Assembly: GCF_020524165.1 (NCBI RefSeq)
Contig: NZ_JAIVKU010000005.1
Location: 434,001-498,000, forward strand
Length of the DNA stretch: 64,000 bases
DNA from: Guptibacillus hwajinpoensis
Lineage (GTDB): Bacteria > Bacillota > Bacilli > Bacillales > Guptibacillaceae
Direction of reading: 5' to 3'
Shown in pieces: positions 1 through 7,718 of the stretch. Position numbers and translations under genes: made by a program. The notes under the pieces were generated by a model, which saw only the letters and a list, made by a program, of their open reading frames with translations, had not been told where the DNA came from and made no database searches. Positions within the stretch are counted from its first letter, which is position 1. Each line of letters opens with the position of its first letter.

Positions 1-23
1 CTCTTAATGGAAAGGATCGATAT

Positions 24-497
24 ATGGAAAATCAATTGCATTACATCATGAATCACATGCGTGCGGCATTCAAAGTGTTGGATAAGGAATGGCAACTGGC
101 GGCAAAAGATCTAGGGATTACTCAAGCGGAACAACACATTTTGTGGATCGTATATCTAGAAAAATCCATTACCCTCACAAAACTAGCTGAATTTAGCCTA
201 TTAGATATTTCAACAGTGGCTCAAGTAATAGCGCGTATGACAAAGAAGGACCTGATCATCCAATCGAAAATGGATCAGGATCGACGCATAACCTATGTAT
301 CACTCAGCCCAGAAGGTGAGAACATTCTGCATACCTCTTCAACCTACGAATATCAATTCTGGAACTATATGAAGGAAATGGATCCACAGAAACTTGCTGA
401 GTTCATGTCCATCATCTCTGATATGAACAAACACTTCTATGGCCATTCATTTGTAGAATGGGTCGAACAAACCTCAAAAAAGCCGATAGCTGATTAA
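24..497 (+). CDS. MarR-family winged-helix regulator, Hpr/ScoC-like
   Basis: A 157-residue winged-helix DNA-binding protein. The order is an N-terminal dimerisation helix, a central HTH (about residues 45-95, with the segment ISTVAQVIARM as probable recognition helix) and the DxDRR wing (residues 84-88, DQDRR), which is the MarR hallmark. The HILWIVY segment recalls Hpr (ScoC), the Bacillus repressor of protease and sporulation genes, but this protein is shorter at the C-terminus than the roughly 200-residue Hpr. The start has a GGAAAGGA-type SD. It converges on the small gene at 494-661, and their 3' ends overlap by 4 bp. The regulated genes cannot be read from this sequence. MarR assignment is strong; the Hpr assignment is tentative. 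Confidence 0.85.
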   Translation: MENQLHYIMNHMRAAFKVLDKEWQLAAKDLGITQAEQHILWIVYLEKSITLTKLAEFSLLDISTVAQVIARMTKKDLIIQSKMDQDRRITYVSLSPEGENILHTSSTYEYQFWNYMKEMDPQKLAEFMSIISDMNKHFYGHSFVEWVEQTSKKPIAD

Positions 498-661
498 CCA
501 AATAAATCTTCAACAATTCGCCATTCAATGTGATTTTCGTGAGCAGAACAAGATTCACAAACGGTATAATGCTTCTCAATTAAATAAGCAACGTGCTGGC
601 CGGGAGTAAAATTTCGATAACAGTTTTTACAAAAAAATTCAGTTGATTTTATACGAGACAC
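494..661 (-). CDS. Small CxxC/CxxC zinc-ribbon-like protein (55 aa)
   Basis: A 55-codon ORF starting with GTG at 661, preceded by an AAGGAG SD 11 nt upstream. It has two CxxC pairs (CKNC near residues 11-14 and CESC near 35-38), spaced as in a small treble-clef or rubredoxin-like zinc knuckle, and then an acidic tail. No enzyme motif is visible. It is convergent with the MarR gene, and the two stop codons overlap. Function unknown; it may bind zinc. The SD and paired cysteines argue that it is real. Confidence 0.6.
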   Translation of the reverse strand: MSRIKSTEFFCKNCYRNFTPGQHVAYLIEKHYTVCESCSAHENHIEWRIVEDLFG

Positions 662-760
662 GGTATGAAAATCTCCTTACTTTTTAAGATATATAAAAGT
701 GTACCGACTTCATTTTAAGATGGATAGTTTAGGTGTGTTTTGTATATGTTGGGAGGAGAA

Positions 761-794
761 AAGAGCGTTTATCAATGAAAAGATAAGCGCTCTT
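761..794 (-). terminator. Rho-independent terminator
   Basis: A 13-bp stem (one G-T wobble, 8-nt loop). On the minus strand it is followed by CTTTTCT, so it fits the small minus-strand ORF at 841-993. Confidence 0.55.
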
Positions 795-840
795 TCGCGA
801 GATGAATAATGAGAGAGCAAGTCTCTCTTCATCCATTTGT

Positions 841-993
841 TTATGAAGACAACTTTAAACCAACCGCTACACCTAAAACCATCCTATAAAAACAATTCTT
901 ATCCAACAACACACCTACTATTGCTCCACCCGATCTTCCAATTCTAGTCCACATGGCATTAGAAGTCCCCCATCGCTCTAGTATTCCTTGCAT
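841..993 (-). CDS. Putative small hydrophobic protein (50 aa)
   Basis: A 50-codon ORF with an AGAAGGAAT sequence directly before ATG and a terminator-like hairpin downstream on the same strand. The middle (GGAIVGVLL) and C-terminus (MVLGVAVGLKL) are glycine-rich and hydrophobic, consistent with a weak membrane segment. The family is not recognised. The SD is closer to the start than usual, so this could be a chance ORF. Confidence 0.35.
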   Translation of the reverse strand: MQGILERWGTSNAMWTRIGRSGGAIVGVLLDKNCFYRMVLGVAVGLKLSS

Positions 994-1251
994 ATTCCTT
1001 CTATGGTGGAGAAGAACATGTTAATTCCGCGATTTTCTGGATAATTCCGCGAAACGTCAAAACCCAGCTTATAACCTCTCCCTTACGTTGATCCAGTTGA
1101 CTACAGATTTAATGATCTTAATAACCTTTGTGCAGCATCTCCAGAATTCATCCTAACCCCCCCCCTTAACCATCATGTCCACACATATGAGACAAATCTG
1201 CAAACATAGACTCATAGTATGAAGTCAGATCTGTGGGTCAGGAGGTGTGTC
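994..1251. other. Intergenic region upstream of TOMM genes
   Basis: About 260 bp with no gene. It holds two direct copies of AATTCCGCGA, 20 bp apart (near 1023 and 1043), and a C9 homopolymer near 1157. No convincing promoter was found. A precursor peptide ORF with Cys/Gly/Ser repeats was looked for here and not seen. Confidence 0.4.
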
Positions 1252-3144
1252 ATGACGAATGTTCAACCTTCCATGCGTTTAAAGCTAAAGAAAGGCACGT
1301 TTTTCATGCCGGAACCGAGTGGAAGCGTCTATTTCAGAAACAATGCAGGTTCCTTTCGAATGGAAGGGAGCACGATCCATCAATGGATCGAAAAGCTGAT
1401 TCCAATGTATAACGGCGAATATTCGCTAGAAACCCTCACAGAGGGTCTAACAAAGCCTTATCGTGATCGAGTTTACGAGATTACAAATACCCTCTATACG
1501 AATGGGTTTCTTCGTGACGTTAGTCAGGACCGTCCCCACCAATTAAAACCACCTATCGTGGAGAAATTCGCTTCACAAATTGAGTACATCGAAAGCTTCT
1601 GTGATTCTGGAGCCTATCGGTTTCAGCAATACCGGCAGAAAAACGTTCTCGTTGTCGGAGAAGGCACCATGTTAATCGGTTTGGTTTCTTCCTTGCTTAC
1701 ATCCGGTTTGCCTCGATTCCAAATCCTACTAACAGATGAAAAGACGAGTCAAAATCGAATCAGACAATTAGAAGTTGCATCAAAAAAATCAGACCCTGAA
1801 GTCTCGATTGAGGTTGTGTTAAAAAGAGGTCCGGTGCCCTGGGAGGAACAGATCGAACGATTCGATGCGATTTTATATGTCTCCTCAGAAGAAAATGTAC
1901 AGGAGCTACGCAGTCTCCTCCATGCTTGTAAAGAAAAGAGAAAGACATTTCTCCCCGCCATCTGCGCGAAAGGCGTTGGAATGGCCGGCCCGCTTGTTAC
2001 CCCGGATAGCGGCTGCTGGGAATCTGCGTGGCGAAGTTTACATGAACCGCTTAACACTGACTCTTTTTCACCGCCAGCTGGCGCGATGCTCGCAAATATG
2101 GTCGTATTTGAATGGTTTAAAAAGAGCACAGGCATACCTGTACTTTCGAACAATCAGGTATTTCTGCTTAACCTCGAAACCCTTGAAGGCAAATGGCATC
2201 CTTATCGCCCTCATCCGCTCGTATCTGGAAAGATCAAAGTCGAACAGGTCTCCAAAGAAATGAGTGAAGAGAAGAAAAAAGATCCGAACAAACTCCTTTA
2301 CTATTTCAGTCAGTTAACCAGCCAGTTGGGGATTTTTCATAAGTGGGAAGAGGGTGAGCTAAATCAATTGCCTTTAGCTCAGTGTGAGATTCAGCCAGTT
2401 AACGTCAAACCATCCGGATCGTCTGTGTTACATCCGAGTCTCATAAGTTCAGCATTAACACACGAAGAAGCAAGGCTTGATGCAGGATTGACTGGTATTG
2501 AGGAGTACGTTCTTCCATTAAAAGAAGAGATAATCTCGTCACTCCCCTCTCCTTTCGACAAGGCTACGTACTCAGAAACCGATCTCCACATAGGTGCTGG
2601 AGAAACGTTTGTTGAGGCTGTCAGTCGGGCACTGCAAACAGCGTTAGAAGAGGAATGGAATCAGAAAGCCGATCAGTGTATGGAAGGCATTTTCAGATTC
2701 GCACCTCAACATGTTGAAGACAATACCTGTCGCTACTATTTGAAAGTTTTAACGACGATGCAAAAAGTACCGGATCTCGCATTAGGAAAAGAGTCGCACG
2801 GATTTCCCGTCGTATGGAGAAAAGCATCGGATAGCCGCTGGTACGGTAGCGTCGGGATGACGCTCGAGCTCGCATTACAACGCGCACTCCTACAAGCCGT
2901 GAAAGAAGCTCAAAACAAGACCATTTCGGCAGCTCTCTCTTTTTCAACGATTCCTTTTGAAAATAACTCGATCCAGTCCATTGATATCCCTGCATATAGC
3001 CCACACGACCAGGCGAACGTTCTTCGTTCTGTCATGAACCGTTTCGACCAGCTCTCCATTGTCAAAATAAAGCTTGAAACGTTTGAAAAAGATGGAGCAC
3101 TAGACATTTACGGGGTGCTGTTAGGAGAGGGGGAGATGACGTGA
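1252..3144 (+). CDS. Putative thiazole-containing bacteriocin maturation protein (ThiF/E1-like TOMM protein)
   Basis: A 630-residue protein from the ATG at 1252, which follows a strong AGGAGGT; an ATG 11 codons upstream has no SD. The N-terminus (about residues 1-110) resembles a winged-helix precursor-binding domain. A Rossmann-like segment follows (VLVVGEGTMLIGLVSSLL, near residues 130-150), as in E1/ThiF-like proteins but without the ATP-binding arginines of a true E1. The last 200 residues contain repeated cyclodehydratase-associated motifs. Known family: the maturation proteins found beside SagD/SagB homologues in Bacillus heterocycloanthracin-type loci. Inferred role: recognising the precursor peptide for azoline formation. 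Its stop overlaps the downstream GTG start by 4 bp, implying translational coupling. Confidence 0.8.
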   Translation: MTNVQPSMRLKLKKGTFFMPEPSGSVYFRNNAGSFRMEGSTIHQWIEKLIPMYNGEYSLETLTEGLTKPYRDRVYEITNTLYTNGFLRDVSQDRPHQLKPPIVEKFASQIEYIESFCDSGAYRFQQYRQKNVLVVGEGTMLIGLVSSLLTSGLPRFQILLTDEKTSQNRIRQLEVASKKSDPEVSIEVVLKRGPVPWEEQIERFDAILYVSSEENVQELRSLLHACKEKRKTFLPAICAKGVGMAGPLVTPDSGCWESAWRSLHEPLNTDSFSPPAGAMLANMVVFEWFKKSTGIPVLSNNQVFLLNLETLEGKWHPYRPHPLVSGKIKVEQVSKEMSEEKKKDPNKLLYYFSQLTSQLGIFHKWEEGELNQLPLAQCEIQPVNVKPSGSSVLHPSLISSALTHEEARLDAGLTGIEEYVLPLKEEIISSLPSPFDKATYSETDLHIGAGETFVEAVSRALQTALEEEWNQKADQCMEGIFRFAPQHVEDNTCRYYLKVLTTMQKVPDLALGKESHGFPVVWRKASDSRWYGSVGMTLELALQRALLQAVKEAQNKTISAALSFSTIPFENNSIQSIDIPAYSPHDQANVLRSVMNRFDQLSIVKIKLETFEKDGALDIYGVLLGEGEMT

Positions 3145-5063
3145 GCGCACGCATTACCATAGTCGGAAATGGTCTGCTTCGAGATTGCGTAGCGGAGCAA
3201 CTCGCTCCCCACTCTTCCCTCACGCTTCGATCAGATTTTGAAGAGACGATTCCTAAGAACACATCCCTGTTGCTCGTCATTCACGACGCCTGGAATCCCT
3301 CCATCCACAAACAAGCAGAAGAAGTCGCCCAAGAGCTTGGCATCAATTGGCTACGCGCCTTCTTATCATTTGGTGAAGGTGTGATCGGGCCACTCGTTCA
3401 GCCTGGTATCGCAGGCTGTTCACAGTGTGCGGATACAAGAAAGATGATGGCCGCCACCGATCGTGAGGATCTATGGAAGATCCAACAGGCTTTTACCAAC
3501 GGGAACGCCATTCAGGATCAATGGGTCTCACAAACGGGCGTTTTCCACATGGCTCAATTGATCAAAAATGAAGTGCTGGAGTCCCATTCTGCTCAATTAG
3601 AAGGGACCATTCACCTCCTTAACATGGCATCCCTTGAAAGCTCTCGTCACCGGATTTTACCAGACGCCTATTGCTCCATTTGCAGTTCTCTGCCAGAAGA
3701 CACGGATACAGTGATGTCATTAAAACCAAGTATCAAAATCAGCGGCTATCGTTGTCGGTCGATAAACGATTTACGCAACGTACTCTCAGAAGACTATCTT
3801 GATCCACGCACGGGCCTGTTAAATCGTCTCATGATCGATTTTGAAACAACGTATGCAGATGCGATTGTGAACCTCCCTCTCTTCAATGGAAATGAAGGCT
3901 CGGCAGGAAGAACAAACTCGTATGCGATGAGTCAAATGACTGCGATATTGGAAGGATTGGAACGCTCGTGTGGGATTGATCCGAAAGGAAAAAGGACTGT
4001 CGTTCACGATTGCTATCGTAACCTGGACCGCGCCTTAAACCCGCTTCAGCTTGGTGTTCATGCCGAGAAACAGTATGCGGAGCAGGGTTATCCGTTCACT
4101 CCTTTTCACACTGATCGAAAAATGAACTGGGTATGGGGCTACTCACTTATTGAAAACGAGCCGATTCTCGTTCCTGAGCGTCTCGCGTATTACAGCATGG
4201 GATGCGGAGATGGGTTTGTGTTTGAAACGTCAAACGGCTGTGCGATCGGCGGAAGTCTTGAGGAAGCCATTTTCTACGGCATGATGGAAGTGCTTGAACG
4301 CGACTCTTTTCTCATCACCTGGTACGCCCAGCTCCAGCTCCCGCAAATTGATCCTTACACATCAAACGACAAAGAGCTCCACTTGATGATCGACCGCATG
4401 CAGGAGATAACGGGCTATGACCTTTATTTATACAATGCCACGATGGAACACGGTATCCCCTGCATCTTAACGATTACAAAGAACCGCACCTCTGATTCTG
4501 ATCGCTTAAATCTGATGTGTGCGGCTGGCGCCCATCTCGATCCCATTCGAGCTGTGAAAAGCGCCATTTTTGAAAGTGTAGGCATGATCACGCCGTTAAA
4601 TAAAGAGTTTAAAAAGAAGAAAGATGACTTTCTAGCCATGTATCATGACTCTTCGCTCGTGAAAAAAATGGATGATCATGGCATGGTTTACGGATTACCT
4701 GAAGCAGAAGAACGCCTTCACTTTTTACTCCATCAAAATCGTCCATTGCAAACATTCCAAGAAGCGTTTCAACCAGCAAAGCATCATGACGATCTTACAG
4801 ATGATTTGAATAACCTGTTACAAACATTCCGTCACTTAAACTTAGATGTGATCGTCGTTGATCAAACAACACCTGAAATTAAACGAAACGGACTCCACTG
4901 TGCAAAAGTAATCATTCCGGGCATGCTTCCGATGACATTTGGCCATCATTTAAGGCGCGTCACCGGCTTAAGCCGCGTATTAACGGTTCCGAAACAACTC
5001 GGATTTGTTGATCGAGACTTAACAGTTGAAGAGCTCAACCCTTATCCGCATCCATTTCCTTAA
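3141..5063 (+). CDS. TOMM cyclodehydratase: ThiF-like plus YcaO (SagD family)
   Basis: A 640-residue fusion starting at GTG 3141. The N-terminal roughly 190 residues are a degenerate ThiF-like domain with two CxxC pairs (CSQC and CSIC) that probably hold a structural zinc. From about residue 200 comes the YcaO domain, with the two ATP-binding glutamate helices (ILEGLERSCG and EEAIFYGMMEVLERDSF). The protein ends in PYPHPFP, the proline-rich PxPxP tail typical of TOMM YcaO proteins and needed for cyclisation in studied members. Expected reaction: ATP-dependent backbone cyclodehydration of Cys/Ser/Thr to azolines. It sits between the partner protein and the SagB-type oxidase in one operon. Confidence 0.9.
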   Translation: MSARITIVGNGLLRDCVAEQLAPHSSLTLRSDFEETIPKNTSLLLVIHDAWNPSIHKQAEEVAQELGINWLRAFLSFGEGVIGPLVQPGIAGCSQCADTRKMMAATDREDLWKIQQAFTNGNAIQDQWVSQTGVFHMAQLIKNEVLESHSAQLEGTIHLLNMASLESSRHRILPDAYCSICSSLPEDTDTVMSLKPSIKISGYRCRSINDLRNVLSEDYLDPRTGLLNRLMIDFETTYADAIVNLPLFNGNEGSAGRTNSYAMSQMTAILEGLERSCGIDPKGKRTVVHDCYRNLDRALNPLQLGVHAEKQYAEQGYPFTPFHTDRKMNWVWGYSLIENEPILVPERLAYYSMGCGDGFVFETSNGCAIGGSLEEAIFYGMMEVLERDSFLITWYAQLQLPQIDPYTSNDKELHLMIDRMQEITGYDLYLYNATMEHGIPCILTITKNRTSDSDRLNLMCAAGAHLDPIRAVKSAIFESVGMITPLNKEFKKKKDDFLAMYHDSSLVKKMDDHGMVYGLPEAEERLHFLLHQNRPLQTFQEAFQPAKHHDDLTDDLNNLLQTFRHLNLDVIVVDQTTPEIKRNGLHCAKVIIPGMLPMTFGHHLRRVTGLSRVLTVPKQLGFVDRDLTVEELNPYPHPFP

Positions 5064-5082
5064 CGTGGCGAGGAGGTATGTT

Positions 5083-6654
5083 ATGGATCTCGACCTGTTT
5101 GTACACCAGCTGCATTTCCAAAATGACCTAGTGACGCCACCAAACTGGGAAGTGGATTGGGACGATGCTCCTCATCCCTTTAAGCTCTACCGCCATTTAC
5201 CGGAATACCGTCTTCCTTATGAGATGCCACTTGCGATTGAAGAGCATTCCCCTCATCCAACACCTGATCTGAATACAATCGGTTATTTTCTGTGGTATGT
5301 GTATGGGCTGACTCAGTTTAACCAAACCGCTTTCCCTTCTCCCACAGGGGAAGAATCATCTGAAACAATGCAAGGATTCCGCCGCTTCCCGCCTTCGGGT
5401 GGCGGCTTATATCCGAGTGAACTCTATATTTATCTAAAACTAGAAGAATTACCATACGGGATCTACCATTACGATGTCGCACACCATCGCCTTCTTTTGC
5501 TGCGAAAGGGAAATTTTGATTCCTATTTAACGAGCGCACTAGGAAACAGCTCTCCCCTATCCAATTGTTTTGGAGCAGTCATCATCACCACGATGTTTTG
5601 GAAAAACTTTTTCAAATACCACAACTTTTCATACCGCCTTCAGGGGTTGGATGCCGGCGTGCTAATGGGGCAGCTGTTAGAAGTAAGTAAGCGATGTTGT
5701 TTTCATCCTAAGATTCATTTACAATTTCTCGATCAAGCTGTCAATCACCTACTTGGCCTAGACGGTACGGAGGAAAGCACCTATGCTATTATCCCGCTTT
5801 CAGAGCATAAAATCGCGCGTGATGAGACGCTCGGTAAATACACTGCAACAGCATTGAGTGAAGCAATTCCAGAAATCAAAACGACCCATGTTCAACGTTC
5901 GCATAACGTATTACCTTTTCCTGAAATTGTGCAGCTTCATCATGAAACGCTAATGGAATCTACAGATTTATTCCGGCAATTAGAAACCAGAGAAGAAAAA
6001 ATAGAATACAAGATAAAGATCGCTTTACCAGAACCAAAGAAGCTCTCCAAAGACTTCGCTCACGTCTGCCAAAATCGCTATTCTCCAGAAATGGATTTTA
6101 GCGCACAGCGAATGGATCACGTTCAGCTTGCTTCGCTTCTTAAGGAAAGCATGGATTCCTATGGATACGATAACGATCTGGATAAAGAAGAAAACCAGAA
6201 ACCGCGGGTCACCATTTATGGCTGCTTTTATCAGATTGACGGCATTCCGAATGGGGCATATCGGTATGACGCTACTTCCCATTCGCTCCTTCTCATAAAA
6301 GAGGGTGACTTTCGTTTTAGTCTTCAAGCTGGGATGTCGCTTCACAACGTCAACCTGCATCAAGTTCCAGCTTGCCTCCATATCGTTGGAGATCGCACAC
6401 ATCACAAAGGTGAACTTGGATACAGAGGATATCGCATTCAACATATGGAAGCGGGTATGCTGCTTCAGCGAATATTGTTAACAGCGAGCGCACTTGGGAT
6501 GAACGGCCACCCCCTGCTTGGGTTTGATATCAATGGTTGTGATGAGATTTACGAGCTGGAGGGGGCACAGAAAACGACGATTATTCAGGTTCCAGTTGGG
6601 TTTCATCGGGCAAAGAGTTGGTTGGTTGGGGAATCGCTGGGACGGTTCTGCTGA
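5083..6654 (+). CDS. SagB-type FMN dehydrogenase (tandem nitroreductase-like domains)
   Basis: A 523-residue protein. The ATG at 5083 is chosen because AGGAGG lies 6 nt upstream; the open frame extends further without an SD. It contains two nitroreductase-fold halves (about residues 60-260 and 330-510). The first carries the motif RRFPPSGGGLYPSELYIY, and both contain GxYxYD-type segments (YGIYHYDV and NGAYRYDA). Known role of SagB proteins: FMN-dependent oxidation of azolines to thiazoles and oxazoles. The last codons, ending in GRFC, and the stop come from a dispersed GGGACGGTTCT repeat, so the native C-terminus has probably been replaced. It closes the three-gene operon. Confidence 0.85.
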   Translation: MDLDLFVHQLHFQNDLVTPPNWEVDWDDAPHPFKLYRHLPEYRLPYEMPLAIEEHSPHPTPDLNTIGYFLWYVYGLTQFNQTAFPSPTGEESSETMQGFRRFPPSGGGLYPSELYIYLKLEELPYGIYHYDVAHHRLLLLRKGNFDSYLTSALGNSSPLSNCFGAVIITTMFWKNFFKYHNFSYRLQGLDAGVLMGQLLEVSKRCCFHPKIHLQFLDQAVNHLLGLDGTEESTYAIIPLSEHKIARDETLGKYTATALSEAIPEIKTTHVQRSHNVLPFPEIVQLHHETLMESTDLFRQLETREEKIEYKIKIALPEPKKLSKDFAHVCQNRYSPEMDFSAQRMDHVQLASLLKESMDSYGYDNDLDKEENQKPRVTIYGCFYQIDGIPNGAYRYDATSHSLLLIKEGDFRFSLQAGMSLHNVNLHQVPACLHIVGDRTHHKGELGYRGYRIQHMEAGMLLQRILLTASALGMNGHPLLGFDINGCDEIYELEGAQKTTIIQVPVGFHRAKSWLVGESLGRFC

Positions 6655-6657
6655 TTC
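6630..6657 (+). repeat. GGGACGGTTCT hairpin element, forward arm (copy A-f)
   Basis: GGAATC...GATTC arms flank the invariant loop GGGACGGTTCT. The element overlaps the 3' end and stop codon of the SagB gene. Confidence 0.75.
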
Positions 6658-6686
6658 AGCGAGCGATAGATAAAGAATTAGTGCTT

Positions 6687-6730
6687 ATAAACAAACCCTG
6701 CCTTTCTTTAGGCAGGGTTTGTTTATATTT
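6687..6730 (+). terminator. Terminator of TOMM operon
   Basis: A perfect 17-bp stem with core CCCTGCCT/AGGCAGGG and a 6-nt loop, followed by ATTTTTG. It lies between an inverted pair of GGGACGGTTCT elements. Confidence 0.85.
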
Positions 6731-6732
6731 TT

Positions 6733-6795
6733 GCATCATGAGAACCGTCCCAGCGATTCCCAGCGATTCCCAGCGATTCCCCAGCGATGCGGCGC
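6733..6795 (-). repeat. GGGACGGTTCT element, reverse arm with CAGCGATTC array (copy A-r)
   Basis: GCATCATGAGAACCGTCCC is followed by four tandem, slightly varying copies of CCCAGCGATTC or CCAGCGATGC. It is inverted relative to the copy at 6630, with the terminator between them. Confidence 0.75.
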
Positions 6796-6799
6796 ACAA

Positions 6800-7186
6800 C
6801 TACTGCTGAATAAGCTGAATCAAATTACCACATGTATCATCAAAGACAGCGATTGTGATTCCACCCATTTCCGTCGGTTCCATTGTAAAACGCACGCCTT
6901 TTTCCACTAGGCGCTTATACTCTTCTTGAATATCCGCTACCCCAAACATCGTTACCGGTATGCCATCATCGAATAACTTTTGTTGATATTCTTTTGCAGC
7001 TTCATGCTCATTTGGTTCAAGCAAAAGTTCGACTCCGCCTTGTTCCTCTGAGGAAACAACCGTGATCCAGCGATGCTCCCCTGTCGGAACGTCATTCTTT
7101 TTAACAAACCCCAACGTTTCTGTATAAAATGCTAACGCCTTGTCTTGATCTTCTACAAAAACACTTGTAATAATGATCTTTAACAT
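6800..7186 (-). CDS. VOC-family (glyoxalase/bleomycin resistance fold) protein
   Basis: A 128-residue vicinal-oxygen-chelate protein with two beta-alpha-beta-beta-beta repeats. It begins MLKIIITSVFVEDQDKALAFYTETLGF, a typical VOC start, and repeats the pattern from about residue 75. The ATG at 7186 follows GAGGAGG, so I prefer it to an upstream start. Metal-binding candidates are few, and the substrate is unknown. It is downstream of an ArsR-type regulator, which probably controls it. Its stop lies next to the repeat array at 6733-6795. Confidence 0.8.
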   Translation of the reverse strand: MLKIIITSVFVEDQDKALAFYTETLGFVKKNDVPTGEHRWITVVSSEEQGGVELLLEPNEHEAAKEYQQKLFDDGIPVTMFGVADIQEEYKRLVEKGVRFTMEPTEMGGITIAVFDDTCGNLIQLIQQ

Positions 7187-7233
7187 GTCTTTACCTCCTC
7201 TAATTTTACCTTGGAATCCTTCAATGAAAAGAT

Positions 7234-7512
7234 TTAATCCACCCAACCTTTTAACAAATTTTTAAGCGGTTCCTTATTAAATAGAAGTACGCGATATTTT
7301 CCTTTTCGTTTTGAAAGGACAAGTCCCGCTGCTTCTAAAGTGGAAAGGTGCTTCGCTATTGCTTGTCTAGAAATAGTAAGCTTGTGCTTCATAATGAGAC
7401 GGGTCGTCAGTTCATACAAAGTTAGCTCGTTCCGTTCGGACAGTTCATCTAAAATCATCCGACGAGTTGAATCACCCAGTGCTTTAAATATAGCGTCTTT
7501 ATCCCAGTTCAT
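7234..7512 (-). CDS. ArsR-family winged-helix repressor
   Basis: A 92-residue protein. Its winged helix (about residues 5-80) includes STRRMILDEL and the recognition region SRQAIAKHLSTLEAAGLV. No cysteine metal-binding cluster is seen, so it is probably one of the non-metal ArsR repressors that precede small enzyme genes. No SD precedes the ATG; a consensus promoter ends only 6 nt upstream, suggesting a leaderless mRNA. The VOC gene is the next gene downstream. Confidence 0.85.
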   Translation of the reverse strand: MNWDKDAIFKALGDSTRRMILDELSERNELTLYELTTRLIMKHKLTISRQAIAKHLSTLEAAGLVLSKRKGKYRVLLFNKEPLKNLLKGWVD

Positions 7513-7548
7513 ATATTAATTATACGCAACCTTTAGGTTGCACGTCAA
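7513..7548 (-). promoter_or_regulatory. Sigma-A promoter with palindromic ArsR operator
   Basis: TTGACG, an 18-bp spacer and TATAAT, read on the minus strand. The spacer holds the perfect palindrome GCAACC-TTTA-GGTTGC (7526-7541 on the plus strand). The -10 ends 6 nt before the start codon of the ArsR gene. Confidence 0.75.
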
Positions 7549-7560
7549 CGTTCAGCGTGG

Positions 7561-7594
7561 AGAAGGGGGTCAGGTACGTGCCTGACCCCCTTCT
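7561..7594. repeat. GGGTCAGG-type hairpin repeat
   Basis: A perfect 14-bp stem with a TACGTG loop. The inner sequence GGGTCAGGTAC/GTGCCTGACCC is a dispersed intergenic hairpin type; a related but imperfect copy lies at 44111-44134. Confidence 0.6.
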
Positions 7595-7600
7595 CTTCCT

Positions 7601-7691
7601 GCATCATGAGAACCGTCCCAGCGATGCACACCAGCGATGCGCCCCAGCGACGCCCCAGCGATGCACACACCAGCGATGCACCAGCGACGCC
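7601..7691 (-). repeat. GGGACGGTTCT element with long CCAGCGATGC array (copy A2)
   Basis: GCATCATGAGAACCGTCCC is followed by about seven degenerate tandem units of CCAGCGATGC or CCAGCGACGC. This is the longest array of this type in the window. Confidence 0.75.
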
Positions 7692-7694
7692 AAC

Positions 7695-7718
7695 AAAAAA
7701 GACTCCCTAATGGGAGTC
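7695..7718 (-). terminator. Terminator of larA
   Basis: Stem GACTCCC/GGGAGTC with a 4-nt loop, followed by TTTTTT on the minus strand. It overlaps the larA stop codon. Confidence 0.8.

Noticed and set aside
811..827. GAGAGA/TCTCTC hairpin as a second terminator
   Set aside because: Only 6 bp and no T-run on either strand.
7601..7691. Tandem CCAGCGATGC array considered as a CRISPR array
   Set aside because: Units are about 10 bp, have no spacers and are degenerate; they belong to the GGGACGGTTCT element.
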